Source of the DNA: a bacterium
GTDB lineage: Bacteria; Chloroflexota; Dormibacteria; UBA8260; Bog-877
Assembly: GCA_021802115.1 (NCBI GenBank)
Contig: JAKABA010000009.1
Location: 1-59,457 of the forward strand
Direction of reading: 5' to 3'
DNA length: 59,457 bases
The notes below the pieces were generated by a model. The model saw only the letters and a program-made list of their open reading frames with translations. It did no database searches and was not told where the DNA came from. The first letter of the stretch is position 1. Every line of letters begins with the position of its first letter. A program made the translations under genes and the position numbers. This document shows, in pieces, positions 1-8,766 of this stretch.

Positions 1-809
1 GCGATGCAGCTCTGGCCGGTGTTCTGGAAGCGGGCTCGGACCCCGACCTCGGCCGCCTGCTGGAGGTCGGCGTCCTCCAGGACCAGGAAGAAGTCCGAGC
101 CCCCCAGCTCAAGGACGGCCTTCTTCAGCTCCTGCCCCGCCAGGGCGGCGACCCGGCTCCCGGCCAGATCGCTGCCGGTCAGCGTCACCGCGCGCACTCT
201 GGGGTCGGCGATCAGGGCGGCGACCGGCTCGGTGCCCGTGACCAGAGCCGCCAGCGAGCCGTCTGGAAAGCCGGCCTCGAGCACCAGTCGCTCCAGGGCA
301 AGGGCCGAACCGAAGGTGGTGGGGGAGTGTTTGAGCAGGCCAGCGTTGCCCGCCATCAGGGCCGGGGCCGCAAAGCGCAAAACCTGCCAGAGCGGGTAGT
401 TCCAGGGCATGATAGCCAACACCACCCCCAGGGGCCGGAAGGCGACGAAGCTGCGAGGAGAGTCGGAGGGTGAGGGCTGGTCCCGCAGGAACGCCTCCGC
501 CTGGTGGGCGAAGTACTGGCAGGAGATGGCGCACTTCTCGACCTCGGCCCGGGCCTCCAGGCTCGGCTTGCCCATCTCGGTGGAGACGAGGGTGGCCAGG
601 GTGTCCTGCTCCTGGCGCAGCAGCTGGGCCAGGTTGAGCATGCGCTCCGCCCGCCAGGAGATCGGTTGTCGGGAGTTGATCGAGAACGCCGCCTGAGCCC
701 GGTCAAGGGCTCGGTCAAGCTCCTCCCCAGTCATCGCCGGGTACTCCGCGACCACCTCCTCCGTGGCGGGGTTCACGCTCTGGAAGACCGGCTCCGCAAT
801 CCTGCTCAC
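1..809 (-). CDS. Aldehyde dehydrogenase (NAD(P)+), 3' end outside window
   Basis: Oxidises an aldehyde, probably a semialdehyde, to the acid with NAD(P)+. Only the first 269 or so residues are present; the gene runs off the left edge. Readable marks are an N-terminal NPATEE segment, MPWNYPLWQ of the cofactor-binding fold, TLTGS, the general-base motif LELGGSD and the nucleophile motif GQSCIA just before the edge. Codon content is continuous with no frame break. The GTG start overlaps the TGA of the upstream MBL-fold gene by 4 nt, with GGGAGG about 10 nt upstream, so the two are probably translated together. The succinate-semialdehyde dehydrogenase-like subfamily is inferred from the short N-terminus; the true substrate cannot be told. 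Confidence 0.92.
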   Translation of the reverse strand, partial: MSRIAEPVFQSVNPATEEVVAEYPAMTGEELDRALDRAQAAFSINSRQPISWRAERMLNLAQLLRQEQDTLATLVSTEMGKPSLEARAEVEKCAISCQYFAHQAEAFLRDQPSPSDSPRSFVAFRPLGVVLAIMPWNYPLWQVLRFAAPALMAGNAGLLKHSPTTFGSALALERLVLEAGFPDGSLAALVTGTEPVAALIADPRVRAVTLTGSDLAGSRVAALAGQELKKAVLELGGSDFFLVLEDADLQQAAEVGVRARFQNTGQSCI

Positions 810-1828
810 GCTCCGCGACCTCCCTGTCCACGTTGCCCTGCCTGGCCGCCACCCATTCCTGGAGCGTAGCTCACCACCGAGTCCGCCAGCTGGCGGTCAA
901 GGAGCCCCCGCTCGGCCAGCACCAGGAGGTGCGCTTCTGACTCGAACACGGCGAGCATCTGGTTGAACGGGTCCAGGCTCGAAAAGTGGCGTCGGCGTCT
1001 GGTCCAGGGCAGGGCCTCAGCCACCGCGCGGGCGCTCCGAGCGCCGTCCAGCACCAGCGCCAGGCACTCTTCCAGGCGCACCCGGTGGTGCTCCAGGAGC
1101 TCGTCGACGCGCCCTGCCAAATCTGAGAACACGGGCCCATGGGCGGGCAGGACCAGGCTCGCGGGCAGCCGCCGCACCAGCTCCAGCGAACTGAGAAAGG
1201 CCGCCAGCGGGCTGCCCGAGTCAGGCAGCTCCACTCCCAGCGAAGGCGTGATCTGGGGCAGCACGTGATCACCCGCGAACAGGATCCCCCGATCGCGGTC
1301 AAAGAGGCACAGATGCCCTCTGGTGTGACCGGGTGTGGGGATCACTTCCAGCCGCCGCCCATCCTGAAGGAGGACCCCCTCACCGGTCAGGAGCATGTCC
1401 GGCAAGGGCGGACGCCAGCCCGCATCGTCGCCTGCCAGCTGCCGCAGCCTGCTTGCCACATCGTCGGCCGCCGCCTGCCGCAAGCGCTCCAGGGAGGCGG
1501 CCCGGGCCCGCCCAGGATCCCTGGAGAATGCTTCCAGGGTTGCCTGATCGCCGCGGCCCAAGGAGACCCAGGCCCCCGATTCGTCGCGCAGCTGCCCGGC
1601 CAGGCCGAGGTGGTCTCGGTGCACGTGGGTGGCGAATATTCCCCGCACCGATCCCAGCCCGCCACCCAGCGCTCGGAGCCCGTCTCTGAGCCGCTCCAGG
1701 GTCTCCTGGTGATCCCAGCCGCAGTCGATCAGGAGGAAGCCGCCAGCGCTCCTGATGAGGTAGGCGTTGACCGCGCGCAGGGCGTCCCCGGGCAGCGGCA
1801 GCGGACACCGGAAGATGGAGTCGGCCAC
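806..1828 (-). CDS. MBL-fold metallo-hydrolase
   Basis: Metallo-beta-lactamase-fold hydrolase of about 340 residues. The metal-binding signature is THVHRDHLG (HxHxDH), followed by TPGHTRGH, FAGDHVLP and LPAHGP, which supply the remaining metal ligands. A C-terminal alpha-helical region resembles the winged-helix tail of LACTB2 or glyoxalase-II-like proteins. GTG at 1828 is the first standard start. An in-frame CTG at 1882 overlaps the TGA of mscS (CTGA) and would add 18 residues, so the start is open. It sits in a run mscS, this gene, aldehyde dehydrogenase with overlaps of a few nt. The hydrolysed substrate (thioester, lactone or other) cannot be read from the sequence. Confidence 0.88.
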   Translation of the reverse strand: MADSIFRCPLPLPGDALRAVNAYLIRSAGGFLLIDCGWDHQETLERLRDGLRALGGGLGSVRGIFATHVHRDHLGLAGQLRDESGAWVSLGRGDQATLEAFSRDPGRARAASLERLRQAAADDVASRLRQLAGDDAGWRPPLPDMLLTGEGVLLQDGRRLEVIPTPGHTRGHLCLFDRDRGILFAGDHVLPQITPSLGVELPDSGSPLAAFLSSLELVRRLPASLVLPAHGPVFSDLAGRVDELLEHHRVRLEECLALVLDGARSARAVAEALPWTRRRRHFSSLDPFNQMLAVFESEAHLLVLAERGLLDRQLADSVVSYAPGMGGGQAGQRGQGGRGA

Positions 1829-1878
1829 CTCCTCCAGGGCGGGCTCGGCCCACCTGTAGCGATCCTCGGTCTGGGCGC

Positions 1879-2742
1879 TCAGCTGGGCGCCGCCTCGGCT
1901 GTCTCTGCCGGCGGCTGGCCGGCGGCCAGGATGACGCGGCTGACCCGCGCCAGGTCGACCGCGTGATGGCTGCGGATCTGGAGTTGACAGGTGAGCTGGC
2001 CGTTGCCGGCCGCCTGCAAAGACAGGGGGCGGAGGCTCACCGACTCCCCGGCCACCAGGCCCAGCTCGTGCTCGAGCAGCGAGCGCAGCTGGATCAGCGA
2101 GGACTCCGGGGGCAGCTGCAGCTCGATGTCGACCTGAAGCGGGATGTGGGTGACCGTGAGGGCCGCCATCAGGACGCCGCTGTTGGGAATCCTGACCGGT
2201 CTGCCCCCCATGTCGACGGTGGTGTAGACGACGCCCACATGGGTCACGATCCCGGAGTACTCGATCCCGCCGAAGAGGTAGGTTCGGATATGGACCCAGT
2301 TGCCGACCACGAACGGTCTGGCCATGAGCAGGACCAGGCCGGCGAAGACGCTTCCCAGGGAGGTCTGGGCGGCGACCCCCACCACCACTCCCACGATGGC
2401 CCCCGCCGCCAGCAGCCCGGTGAGGTCGATCTGGAGGGCGGAGAGCACGCCCAGTCCCAGCACCACATACAGGCACCAGGTGACGATGGGGCGCCAGGAG
2501 GAGAGCTCACTGCTCCGCAGGTGGCTGAACAGGCGGGACACGAAGGCCCGGATGGCAAGCCCGCCAAGCACCACCGCCACGATGAAGATCCCAAGCTCGG
2601 CGACCAGCTGATCACCTTTGGGGACCAGGCCCAGGATCTGCGGGCGGACCGCAAAGAGGGCGGCCAGGGCCCCGACCGCCGCCAGGGCGGTCAGCCAGGG
2701 GCCGCGGCGCTCGCCCTGATGTGGACGAGGGTTGGTCAGCAT
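1879..2742 (-). CDS. mscS: Small-conductance mechanosensitive channel, MscS family
   Basis: Membrane channel of 287 residues that would release solutes on hypo-osmotic shock. The N-terminus has a first hydrophobic helix (residues about 17-34), a second (about 48-67) and a third (about 88-108). The pore helix follows (LLAAGAIVGVVVGVAAQ, rich in Gly and Ala as TM3 of MscS) and then the beta domain (GNWVHI, YTTVDMGGRPVRIPNS). The length equals canonical MscS. The ATG start is clear. The gene begins a minus-strand run with the MBL-fold and aldehyde dehydrogenase genes and lies 55 nt downstream of the MFS exporter gene. Confidence 0.92.
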   Translation of the reverse strand: MLTNPRPHQGERRGPWLTALAAVGALAALFAVRPQILGLVPKGDQLVAELGIFIVAVVLGGLAIRAFVSRLFSHLRSSELSSWRPIVTWCLYVVLGLGVLSALQIDLTGLLAAGAIVGVVVGVAAQTSLGSVFAGLVLLMARPFVVGNWVHIRTYLFGGIEYSGIVTHVGVVYTTVDMGGRPVRIPNSGVLMAALTVTHIPLQVDIELQLPPESSLIQLRSLLEHELGLVAGESVSLRPLSLQAAGNGQLTCQLQIRSHHAVDLARVSRVILAAGQPPAETAEAAPS

Positions 2743-2797
2743 CGGCCCATCCTGCCAGAGCGGGCCGCACCAGCGCAGCCGACCCGAAGGCTCGCTC

Positions 2798-4291
2798 TCA
2801 CCCCTCGGCGGTCAGGGTGCGGTCTGAGTTGAGCTCGGTGTTGCCGCGAAGGGCCGCCAGGGCGGCCGCCAAAAGCGAGATCGCAGCCAGGAAGAGCAAC
2901 GCCGCCACCAACCCCTTGGTGACCAGGGCCGGAGACTGGGCGTGGGACGCGGTGGTGCCCGCCGCCAAGCCGAAGACCAGCCCGGTCAGCGCCACCCCCA
3001 GGGATGTGCCCATGCCCCTGGTCATGTTGAGGATTCCGCTGGCCATGCCCGAATGCTGCCTGGGGGCAGCCCCCATGATGGCGGCGTTGTTGGGGGGGGT
3101 GAACATCCCCAGCCCGACGCCGGTCATAGCCAGCTCCAGCAGCAGCACCCCGCCTGGGACCGGATGGAGTGAGATCGCCACCAGTGACACCGCGGCGACC
3201 ACCATCCCTCCGACCGTCAAGGGCCGGGCTCCGAAGCGGTCGGCGATATTGCCGGCGATCGGGGCGGTGATCCCCAGCGCCACCGGCAGCACTATCAGCT
3301 CCAAGCCGGCGGTCCCCGGGTCGAGATGGCCGGCGAACTCCAGGTAGAACGGCAGCACGAAGAGGACGCCGAAGAGGGCCAGGTAGGAGAGGAGTCCTGA
3401 CGAGATGCCAGCCGAGAAGGCGATCACCTTGAAGATCCCCAGCTGCATCATGGGCGCCCGGGCGGTCAGCTCGCGCCGTAGGAAGAGGGCGCCAAACACA
3501 GCCGCGACCGCGAAGAAGCCGAGGATCTGGGGAGACAGCCAGCCGGTCTCGTCCCCGAACGAGAGCGCCAGCAGCAGGCCGCTGATGGCGGCTCCGAAGG
3601 TGGCGATGCCCCACCAGTCGATCCGCTGGCGCTCGGCCAGCTGGCGGCTGCGGGGCAGCAGGAACCACCCCAGCGCCATCCCGATCATTCCCGCCGGCAC
3701 GTTGACGAGGAAGATCAGCCGCCACCCGCCCAGCACGACCAGCAGGCCGCCCACCGCCGGGCCCAGCGACAGTCCGAGGGCCTGGGCGGCCCCCTGCACC
3801 CCGATGGCCTGGCCCAGCTTCTTGGGGGGCATCGCGTGCACGATCAGGGCCACGCTGTTGGCCTGCAGCATGGCCGCCCCGAAGCCCTGGAGCACCCGGA
3901 AGACCACCAGCAAGGGGATGCTGGGGGCGATCCCGCAAAGGGCGGTGCCGACGATGAAGATGGCGAAGCCGTAGATGTAGAGCAGCTTGCGCCCGACCAT
4001 GTCGGCGAAACGTCCCACCGCGGTCACCATCGCCACCAGCACCAGCAGGTAGGCCAGGGAAACCCACTCCACCGCTCCCAGGGTGGTGTGGAAGCTGCGC
4101 TGCAGAGTGGGTAGCGCCAGGACCACGATGCTGGCGTCGAGCTGGCCCATGAAGGCGCCCACGCAGACGGTGCCCACCACGTACCAGTGGGCGTTGGGCT
4201 TGGCCGCTATCGAGGCCGGTCGGCGCGGTTCGGAGAGCAGCTTCCGCCAGCCGTGCGGAGACGGAGTTGAAGCTGTCTCGGCGGTGCCCAT
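2798..4291 (-). CDS. MFS drug/proton antiporter, DHA2 (EmrB/QacA) family
   Basis: Inner-membrane exporter of 497 residues, the usual length for 14-helix DHA2 transporters. Family marks are QLDASIVVLALP in TM1 (motif D1), GRFADMVGRKLLYIYG in loop 2-3 (motif A), RVLQGFGAA (motif B), and LGPAVGGLLVVLGGWRLIFLVNVP (motif C and following) in TM5-6. A cytoplasmic N-terminal tail of about 35 residues precedes TM1. The ATG start is 147 nt downstream of the permease stop, and a transcription terminator lies between them, so this gene probably has its own promoter. Substrates are likely amphipathic drugs or metabolites but cannot be specified. Confidence 0.93.
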   Translation of the reverse strand: MGTAETASTPSPHGWRKLLSEPRRPASIAAKPNAHWYVVGTVCVGAFMGQLDASIVVLALPTLQRSFHTTLGAVEWVSLAYLLVLVAMVTAVGRFADMVGRKLLYIYGFAIFIVGTALCGIAPSIPLLVVFRVLQGFGAAMLQANSVALIVHAMPPKKLGQAIGVQGAAQALGLSLGPAVGGLLVVLGGWRLIFLVNVPAGMIGMALGWFLLPRSRQLAERQRIDWWGIATFGAAISGLLLALSFGDETGWLSPQILGFFAVAAVFGALFLRRELTARAPMMQLGIFKVIAFSAGISSGLLSYLALFGVLFVLPFYLEFAGHLDPGTAGLELIVLPVALGITAPIAGNIADRFGARPLTVGGMVVAAVSLVAISLHPVPGGVLLLELAMTGVGLGMFTPPNNAAIMGAAPRQHSGMASGILNMTRGMGTSLGVALTGLVFGLAAGTTASHAQSPALVTKGLVAALLFLAAISLLAAALAALRGNTELNSDRTLTAEG

Positions 4292-4366
4292 CGCCGTCGA
4301 ATATAGCGGTGGCAGGGGGCCGGGGTCCTGGATGCCGCCACCGCAACCGCCCGGCGGCAGAAGAAA

Positions 4367-4398
4367 GGGGCCCGCCCGGATCGCTCCGGGCGGGCCCC
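4367..4398 (-). terminator. Rho-independent terminator of the APC permease gene
   Basis: A perfect 14-bp GC stem with a 4-nt loop (arms 4367-4380 and 4385-4398). Read on the minus strand it is followed by TTTCTT. It lies 40 nt downstream of the permease stop codon and is the clearest intrinsic terminator in the window. Confidence 0.85.
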
Positions 4399-4438
4399 TC
4401 GGCCGCGTTCTAGGATGCGGCCTTCAACGCGTGCTCAG

Positions 4439-6376
4439 TCAGCCTCCAGGCTGGAAGGGCGGAGCCGGCGCGGGGGCGCCTCCCAATGACGGCGCCGGAC
4501 CCGTCTGGGCGATCGGTTCGTCACCGACGAGGCCCGTGCCACTGAGGACGATCGCGGCGATCTCCTCGGTCTCGTAGCCGCTGTGTACGGCCCAGCCGTA
4601 CGCCAGCAGGCTGATCATGATCACGACCAGGATGTCAGCTGGGAATGGGATCCCAACGGTCTTGGGCGCGTCCAGCGAGCCCGCCGCTCCGTAGGCCCCG
4701 TAGTAGGAGATGGCGAACATCGCGAGCAGGAAGAAGATCAGCCACCAGGTGCTGCTGACCGCCTTGCGCCCCTCTTCGTTGGAGAGGTACCAGAGGGCCC
4801 CGGTGAATCCCACGATCAGACAGATAGTGACGAAGTAGAAGACCCCGAACTGGGGGTGGGGGACCGCCGCCGGAACCGCGGTGAGAGCGTATTGCCCCCA
4901 ACGCTGGACGATGATCCAGAGGATCAGGAAGACCAGGCCCAGGATCCCTCCGGTGCCGGCGCTGATCCAGCCCCGCATGGGCGCGTAGAACCAGACGAAG
5001 AGCGGCAGGGCGATGAAGACCGCGGCGAACACGATCGCCAGCGTGAAGAACCCTGCCCAGTAGACGATCAGGGCGGCTCCCAGGAATCCAATGGGAGCCA
5101 GGACCTCCGCCCCCCAGAGCCGGAATGGCCGGGTCAGAGAGCCCGCCGTGCGGCGCAGGATGGGCAGCCCGATGCCGCCCATGATGTAGGTGAGGACGGT
5201 GGCCGAGGTGATGATCCCAACCAGGGTGTACCAGCTGGGAAGGGGCAGGAAGAAGAGACATCCGACCACGGTCGACGCGACCAGGGCCAGCCAAGGGATC
5301 TTGAACCGACTGGTGATCTCCTGGAACTGCTTGGGTAGGTAGCCGACCACCGACAGTCCGTACACGGTCCGACTGGAGGTCCCGAGGTAGATGTAGCCGG
5401 TGCCGGTCGGGGAGATGAAGGCGTCAATCAGAAGGATGGTGGCGAAGCCGCCCAGAAGCGCGGTGCCCGAGCCCTTCATCAGGACGTAGAAGGGAGCGTT
5501 GGCGGCGGCGCTGCCGGCCGCCTTGAGGCCCGCCCAGTCACCCACGTGTACGTGGAAGAAGCCCCAGTTGATGCCGCCGGTGAAGGCCACCTGCAGCAGC
5601 ACGTAGAGCGCCATCCCCGCCAAGACCGAGGCGATGGTGGCGACGGGCACGTCCCGCTGGGGGTTCTTGGCCTCGCCGCCGAAGTCCAGCGCCTGCCGGA
5701 ATCCCAGGTAGGAGAACACGATCCCGGTGCTGGCCACAGCTCCCAGAACGGGCTGGGCGCCGAGCGGGAAGAAGCCGCCGTAGGAGCCGAAGTTCTTGGT
5801 GTGGAGGTCCAAGATGAGCAGGAAGATGATGGTCAACCCGGGGATCAGGAACTTCCAACCGGTGACAAAGGCGTTGAACTGGCTGAGGAACCGGATGCCG
5901 ACGTAGTTGATGATGAAGAACAGGATCATCAGCCCGATCCCGAAGAGGATGCCGCCGGGCCAGACCAGCTCCGAGTTGGCGTTGATGATGCCGTGGATGT
6001 AGGAGCTGGCGTAGGTGACCACCGCCTCAGCTTCGATCGCGGGCACGCTGACAGCGGAGAGCAGATATGTCCAACCGAGGATGAAACCGGTGTAGCCGCC
6101 GTGGGTGAGGTGGGGGTAGCGGACGATGGCGCCCGAGCGGGGCAGCATGCCAGCGACCTCGGCGTAGTTCAGGGCGACGAACAAAACCAGCACGCCGCCC
6201 ACGATCCAGGACACGATCGCGCCAGGTCCGGCCACCGAGGCGGAGGCGATGGCCGCGAACAGCCAGCCGGAACCTATGATCCCTCCCATCGAGAGGAAGA
6301 AGAGCTGCCAGACCGACATGTGCCGGTCGAGTTTGCGGTCCGACGCGTCGTAGTCGGGTTTGGCTGTCACAGCCAT
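4439..6376 (-). CDS. APC-superfamily amino acid permease
   Basis: Amino acid or polyamine:proton transporter of 645 residues. The start is ATG 6376 with a perfect AAGGAGGT at 6392-6385, 8 nt upstream. TM1 carries the glycine-rich unwound segment MGGIIGSGWLFA typical of the APC fold, and TM6 has GIVFSYLGFRQALDFGGEAKNPQRD, close to the aspartate- and glutamate-type branch. At least 12 hydrophobic segments are visible, plus about two extra C-terminal ones (ALWYLSNEEGRK region onward) that make it longer than the usual 450-520 residues. A Pro/Ala/Gly-rich cytoplasmic tail ends it. It is monocistronic: its own terminator lies downstream and a gene on the opposite strand upstream. Substrate is unknown. 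Confidence 0.92.
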   Translation of the reverse strand: MAVTAKPDYDASDRKLDRHMSVWQLFFLSMGGIIGSGWLFAAIASASVAGPGAIVSWIVGGVLVLFVALNYAEVAGMLPRSGAIVRYPHLTHGGYTGFILGWTYLLSAVSVPAIEAEAVVTYASSYIHGIINANSELVWPGGILFGIGLMILFFIINYVGIRFLSQFNAFVTGWKFLIPGLTIIFLLILDLHTKNFGSYGGFFPLGAQPVLGAVASTGIVFSYLGFRQALDFGGEAKNPQRDVPVATIASVLAGMALYVLLQVAFTGGINWGFFHVHVGDWAGLKAAGSAAANAPFYVLMKGSGTALLGGFATILLIDAFISPTGTGYIYLGTSSRTVYGLSVVGYLPKQFQEITSRFKIPWLALVASTVVGCLFFLPLPSWYTLVGIITSATVLTYIMGGIGLPILRRTAGSLTRPFRLWGAEVLAPIGFLGAALIVYWAGFFTLAIVFAAVFIALPLFVWFYAPMRGWISAGTGGILGLVFLILWIIVQRWGQYALTAVPAAVPHPQFGVFYFVTICLIVGFTGALWYLSNEEGRKAVSSTWWLIFFLLAMFAISYYGAYGAAGSLDAPKTVGIPFPADILVVIMISLLAYGWAVHSGYETEEIAAIVLSGTGLVGDEPIAQTGPAPSLGGAPAPAPPFQPGG

Positions 6377-6533
6377 AGACAGATACCTCCTTGCTCCCTG
6401 CTGCGGCGGCGGGCTGCCTAGAACCCTTCGCCCGCCCCCAAATTCCCTGTTGCGGGCAAGATTAAGGACTGGAGGCCGGTTTGGGAAGGGGCTTGACAAA
6501 CTTGCTCCGAGCCAATCAATGTCCCCGGGGCGC

Positions 6534-6539
6534 TATATT
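6534..6539 (+). promoter_or_regulatory. Candidate -10 element (TATATT) for the 6549 operon
   Basis: TATATT ends 9 nt before the GTG at 6549 and 12 nt before the ATG at 6552, which would give a leaderless or nearly leaderless mRNA. A TTGACA at 6493-6498 lies 35 nt upstream, too far to be its -35 box. The -10-only layout recurs at other genes in the window. Confidence 0.45.
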
Positions 6540-6548
6540 CGCCTTTGA

Positions 6549-6956
6549 GTGATGGATGAACTGGGTCCCCTGGCCGCCTCCGACGAGGACTTTGAGCAGC
6601 TCGCGTCCTCCCTGCGGGCCGACTCCCGCGATCTCAACACCTTCCTTGAGGTGCTGGCCAGCAAGTTCGAGGGTGCCCTGCCGGGGCGCGCCCAGGTCGA
6701 CTATCAAGGGGGAGGGATGCTGCGGCGCAGCAAGAGCGTCAAGCGGATCCGGGTCGCCCTTGGCGACGACCACTTCGAGCTGGCTCGGGACCGGGGCGCG
6801 GTGGTGGCGCGTCGCTCCAAGGTGGTGCGCGGGATCACTCTCAAGAGTGACCAGCTGAGCTTGGACGGCTGGGTGGCCGAGCTGACCCGGGCCCTCGTCC
6901 AGCAGAGTTCGGCGAGCGCCGCTGACAGAGTGGCTCTTGAGCGCCTGCTAGGCTGA
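6549..6956 (+). CDS. Conserved small protein of unknown function ahead of YbjQ-like genes
   Basis: A soluble 135-residue protein (GTG start; an ATG follows one codon later). I do not recognise a named domain. The first 45 residues are acidic and helical (DEDFEQLASSLRADSRD). The middle has an alternating basic/hydrophobic stretch (MLRRSKSVKRIRVALGDDHFEL) that reads as a beta meander, and the C-terminus is a helix with LTRALVQQSS. No signal peptide or membrane segment. It is separated by only 6 nt from the first of two YbjQ-like genes, so the three probably form one transcript and may act together. Its composition looks like real coding sequence with a clean stop. Confidence 0.75.
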   Translation: MMDELGPLAASDEDFEQLASSLRADSRDLNTFLEVLASKFEGALPGRAQVDYQGGGMLRRSKSVKRIRVALGDDHFELARDRGAVVARRSKVVRGITLKSDQLSLDGWVAELTRALVQQSSASAADRVALERLLG

Positions 6957-6962
6957 CCGCAG

Positions 6963-7919
6963 GTGCGATTCTTCCGCGGCGGAGGCGGCTCGGCGGGGGT
7001 CAGCCCCGAGCAGCAGGCTGAGCAACTGGCACGCGCCGAGCGCAGCCGGCAGATGGTCGAGGGCGGGGGCATCCCCCTGGAGGCTGAGGAGCGCATCGAG
7101 CGCCAGCGCCAGGAGGGGGCGACCTTCACCTCGGACCTGTCGGTGGACGAGCTGGCCGCCCTGCGGGGGATCGGCTACCGGCCCGTGGCGCTGGTCATGG
7201 GCAGCTCCCTGTATCGGATGGGCTGGATCAACACCGGGATGGGCATCCTGAGCGGCCGCTCGAGCATGAGCTGGGGAGCCGTCGAGCCTCTGGAGAATGC
7301 CGCCCTCACCTCCGCTCTGTTCGAGGCCAGGTCCCGAGCTGTCCATCGTCTGGTGCTCGAGGCCTCCGGCCTCAACGCCGAGGGCGTGGTCGGGGTCCGG
7401 CTGGAGATCAAGCGCTGGGAGTGGGCTACGGGGATGGCGGAGTTCACAGTGCTGGGCACCGCGGTTCGCCGGATCGGAGAGGCGCCGGCCTCGGAGCCCT
7501 TCACGTCCACCCTCAACGGGCAGGACATGGCCAAGCTGGTAATGGCCGGCTACCGGCCCCTGAGGCTGGTGATGGGCGCCAGCGCCTTTCAGGCCGTCGC
7601 CTTTTTCGGAGGCAGCATGGGCATGATGGGACAGGGGGCGGTCTCGGCCTGGAGCAACCAGGAGGTCGCCAGCTACACTCGCGCGCTGCGCCTGGCCCAG
7701 GCCACGGGACGTCAGCGGATGGCACAGGAGGCCGGCCAGGCCGGCTCCTCCGGGGTCGTCGGCGTGGAGATCGACTCGCACATTCTGGAGTACCCCACGG
7801 GATCCGAATCGGTCGGGGGCCGCATCGTGGAGTGGGTGATCCTGGGGACCGCGGTGGCGCCCCAGGCCAGTCCCACCCAGCTGCCGCGGCCGTCCATGGT
7901 GGTTCCGCTCAGACCTTGA
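6963..7919 (+). CDS. Tandem YbjQ-like (heavy-metal-binding UPF0145) domain protein, copy A
   Basis: 318 residues with GTG start. After a charged linker (residues 1-50) there are two copies of the same domain. Each starts with F-T-S-x-L (TFTSDLSVDELAAL; PFTSTLNGQDMAKL), continues with G-Y-R-P and LVMG, has a helix of the AR.....R type, then a GVVGV strand, and ends in GTAV. This is the fold of YbjQ/UPF0145 proteins, pentamer-forming domains of unknown biochemical role. The family is normally about 105 residues with one domain per protein, so this is a double-length form. It is followed after 13 nt by a paralogue. Confidence 0.82.
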   Translation: MRFFRGGGGSAGVSPEQQAEQLARAERSRQMVEGGGIPLEAEERIERQRQEGATFTSDLSVDELAALRGIGYRPVALVMGSSLYRMGWINTGMGILSGRSSMSWGAVEPLENAALTSALFEARSRAVHRLVLEASGLNAEGVVGVRLEIKRWEWATGMAEFTVLGTAVRRIGEAPASEPFTSTLNGQDMAKLVMAGYRPLRLVMGASAFQAVAFFGGSMGMMGQGAVSAWSNQEVASYTRALRLAQATGRQRMAQEAGQAGSSGVVGVEIDSHILEYPTGSESVGGRIVEWVILGTAVAPQASPTQLPRPSMVVPLRP

Positions 7920-7932
7920 AGGAGGAAGCCAA

Positions 7933-8763
7933 ATGACCGACCAGCCGGCAGGCAACCAGCCGGGCCAGCCCGAGATCCCCCAGGACGCCATGAACCGGCT
8001 GCGGGAGATGCGCGGGACCGAGGGCCACCGCAAGCTCTTCACCAGCGACCTGTCGATCTCCGAATTCCTGCTCGTCAAGGAGGCCGGCTTCGAGCCGGTG
8101 GGACTGGTGGTGGGCAGTTCGATCTACCACATCGGCATGCAGATCGCCAACTTCGGCCAGAACCAGGAGATGCAGGTCCTCAGCCAGGCGATGTATCAGG
8201 CCCGCGAGCTGGCCATGTCCCGGATGGAGGAGGAGGCCGACGTGCTGGGCGCCGACGGCATCGTCGGAGTCCGCCTGGACATCAACCGCTACGAGTGGGG
8301 CCAGGGGCTGGCCGAGTTCATGGCGGTGGGCACCGCCGTCCGCAGCCAGCAGGGCAGCATGCGCACCCCCCAGGGCAAGCCCTTCACCTCCGACCTCTCG
8401 GGCCAGGACTTCTGGACCCTGCTGCAGGCGGGCTACGCCCCGCTGGCGCTGGTGATGGGCGTCTGCGTCTACCACGTGGCCCACCAGGGACTGGGCCAAT
8501 GGATGCGCAAGATGGGCCAGAACCAGGAGATGCCGAACTTCACTCAGGCGCTCTACGACGCCCGCGAACTGGCCATGGAGCGGATGCAGACCGAGGCCGA
8601 GCAGGTTCAGGCGGAGGGCATCGTGGGCGCTCAGATCAAGGAGAACAACCACGGCTGGGGCAGCCACGTGATCGAGTTCTTCGCGGTGGGGACTGCCGTC
8701 AAGCCCACCAAGGAGGATCATCGCATCGCGCCGCCCCAGCTGGTGCTCTCCTTGGATCAGTAG
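7933..8763 (+). CDS. Tandem YbjQ-like domain protein, copy B
   Basis: 276 residues, ATG start with a perfect AGGAGG 7 nt upstream. It has two repeats of the YbjQ-like domain: LFTSDLSISEFLLVKEAGFE and PFTSDLSGQDFWTLLQAGYA each open a domain, and AVGTAV closes each. It is clearly a paralogue of the preceding gene, so the locus carries four domain copies in tandem. Both domains contain a GQNQEM insertion followed by a Met/Glu-rich helix (ARELAMSRMEEEAD; ARELAMERMQTEAE) that copy A lacks. It ends with TAG, one of two clear uses of TAG as a stop in this window. The next gene starts 3 nt later. Confidence 0.85.
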   Translation: MTDQPAGNQPGQPEIPQDAMNRLREMRGTEGHRKLFTSDLSISEFLLVKEAGFEPVGLVVGSSIYHIGMQIANFGQNQEMQVLSQAMYQARELAMSRMEEEADVLGADGIVGVRLDINRYEWGQGLAEFMAVGTAVRSQQGSMRTPQGKPFTSDLSGQDFWTLLQAGYAPLALVMGVCVYHVAHQGLGQWMRKMGQNQEMPNFTQALYDARELAMERMQTEAEQVQAEGIVGAQIKENNHGWGSHVIEFFAVGTAVKPTKEDHRIAPPQLVLSLDQ

Positions 8764-8766
8764 CGG

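Noticed and set aside
806..2476. 556-codon frame covering the MBL-fold gene and mscS
   Set aside because: Its first part is out of frame with mscS and only the C-terminal 340 residues form the MBL fold; mscS is the real gene upstream.
6493..6539. TTGACA and TATATT read as one promoter
   Set aside because: The spacing is 35 nt, far from the usual 16-18. Only the -10 fits a leaderless start.
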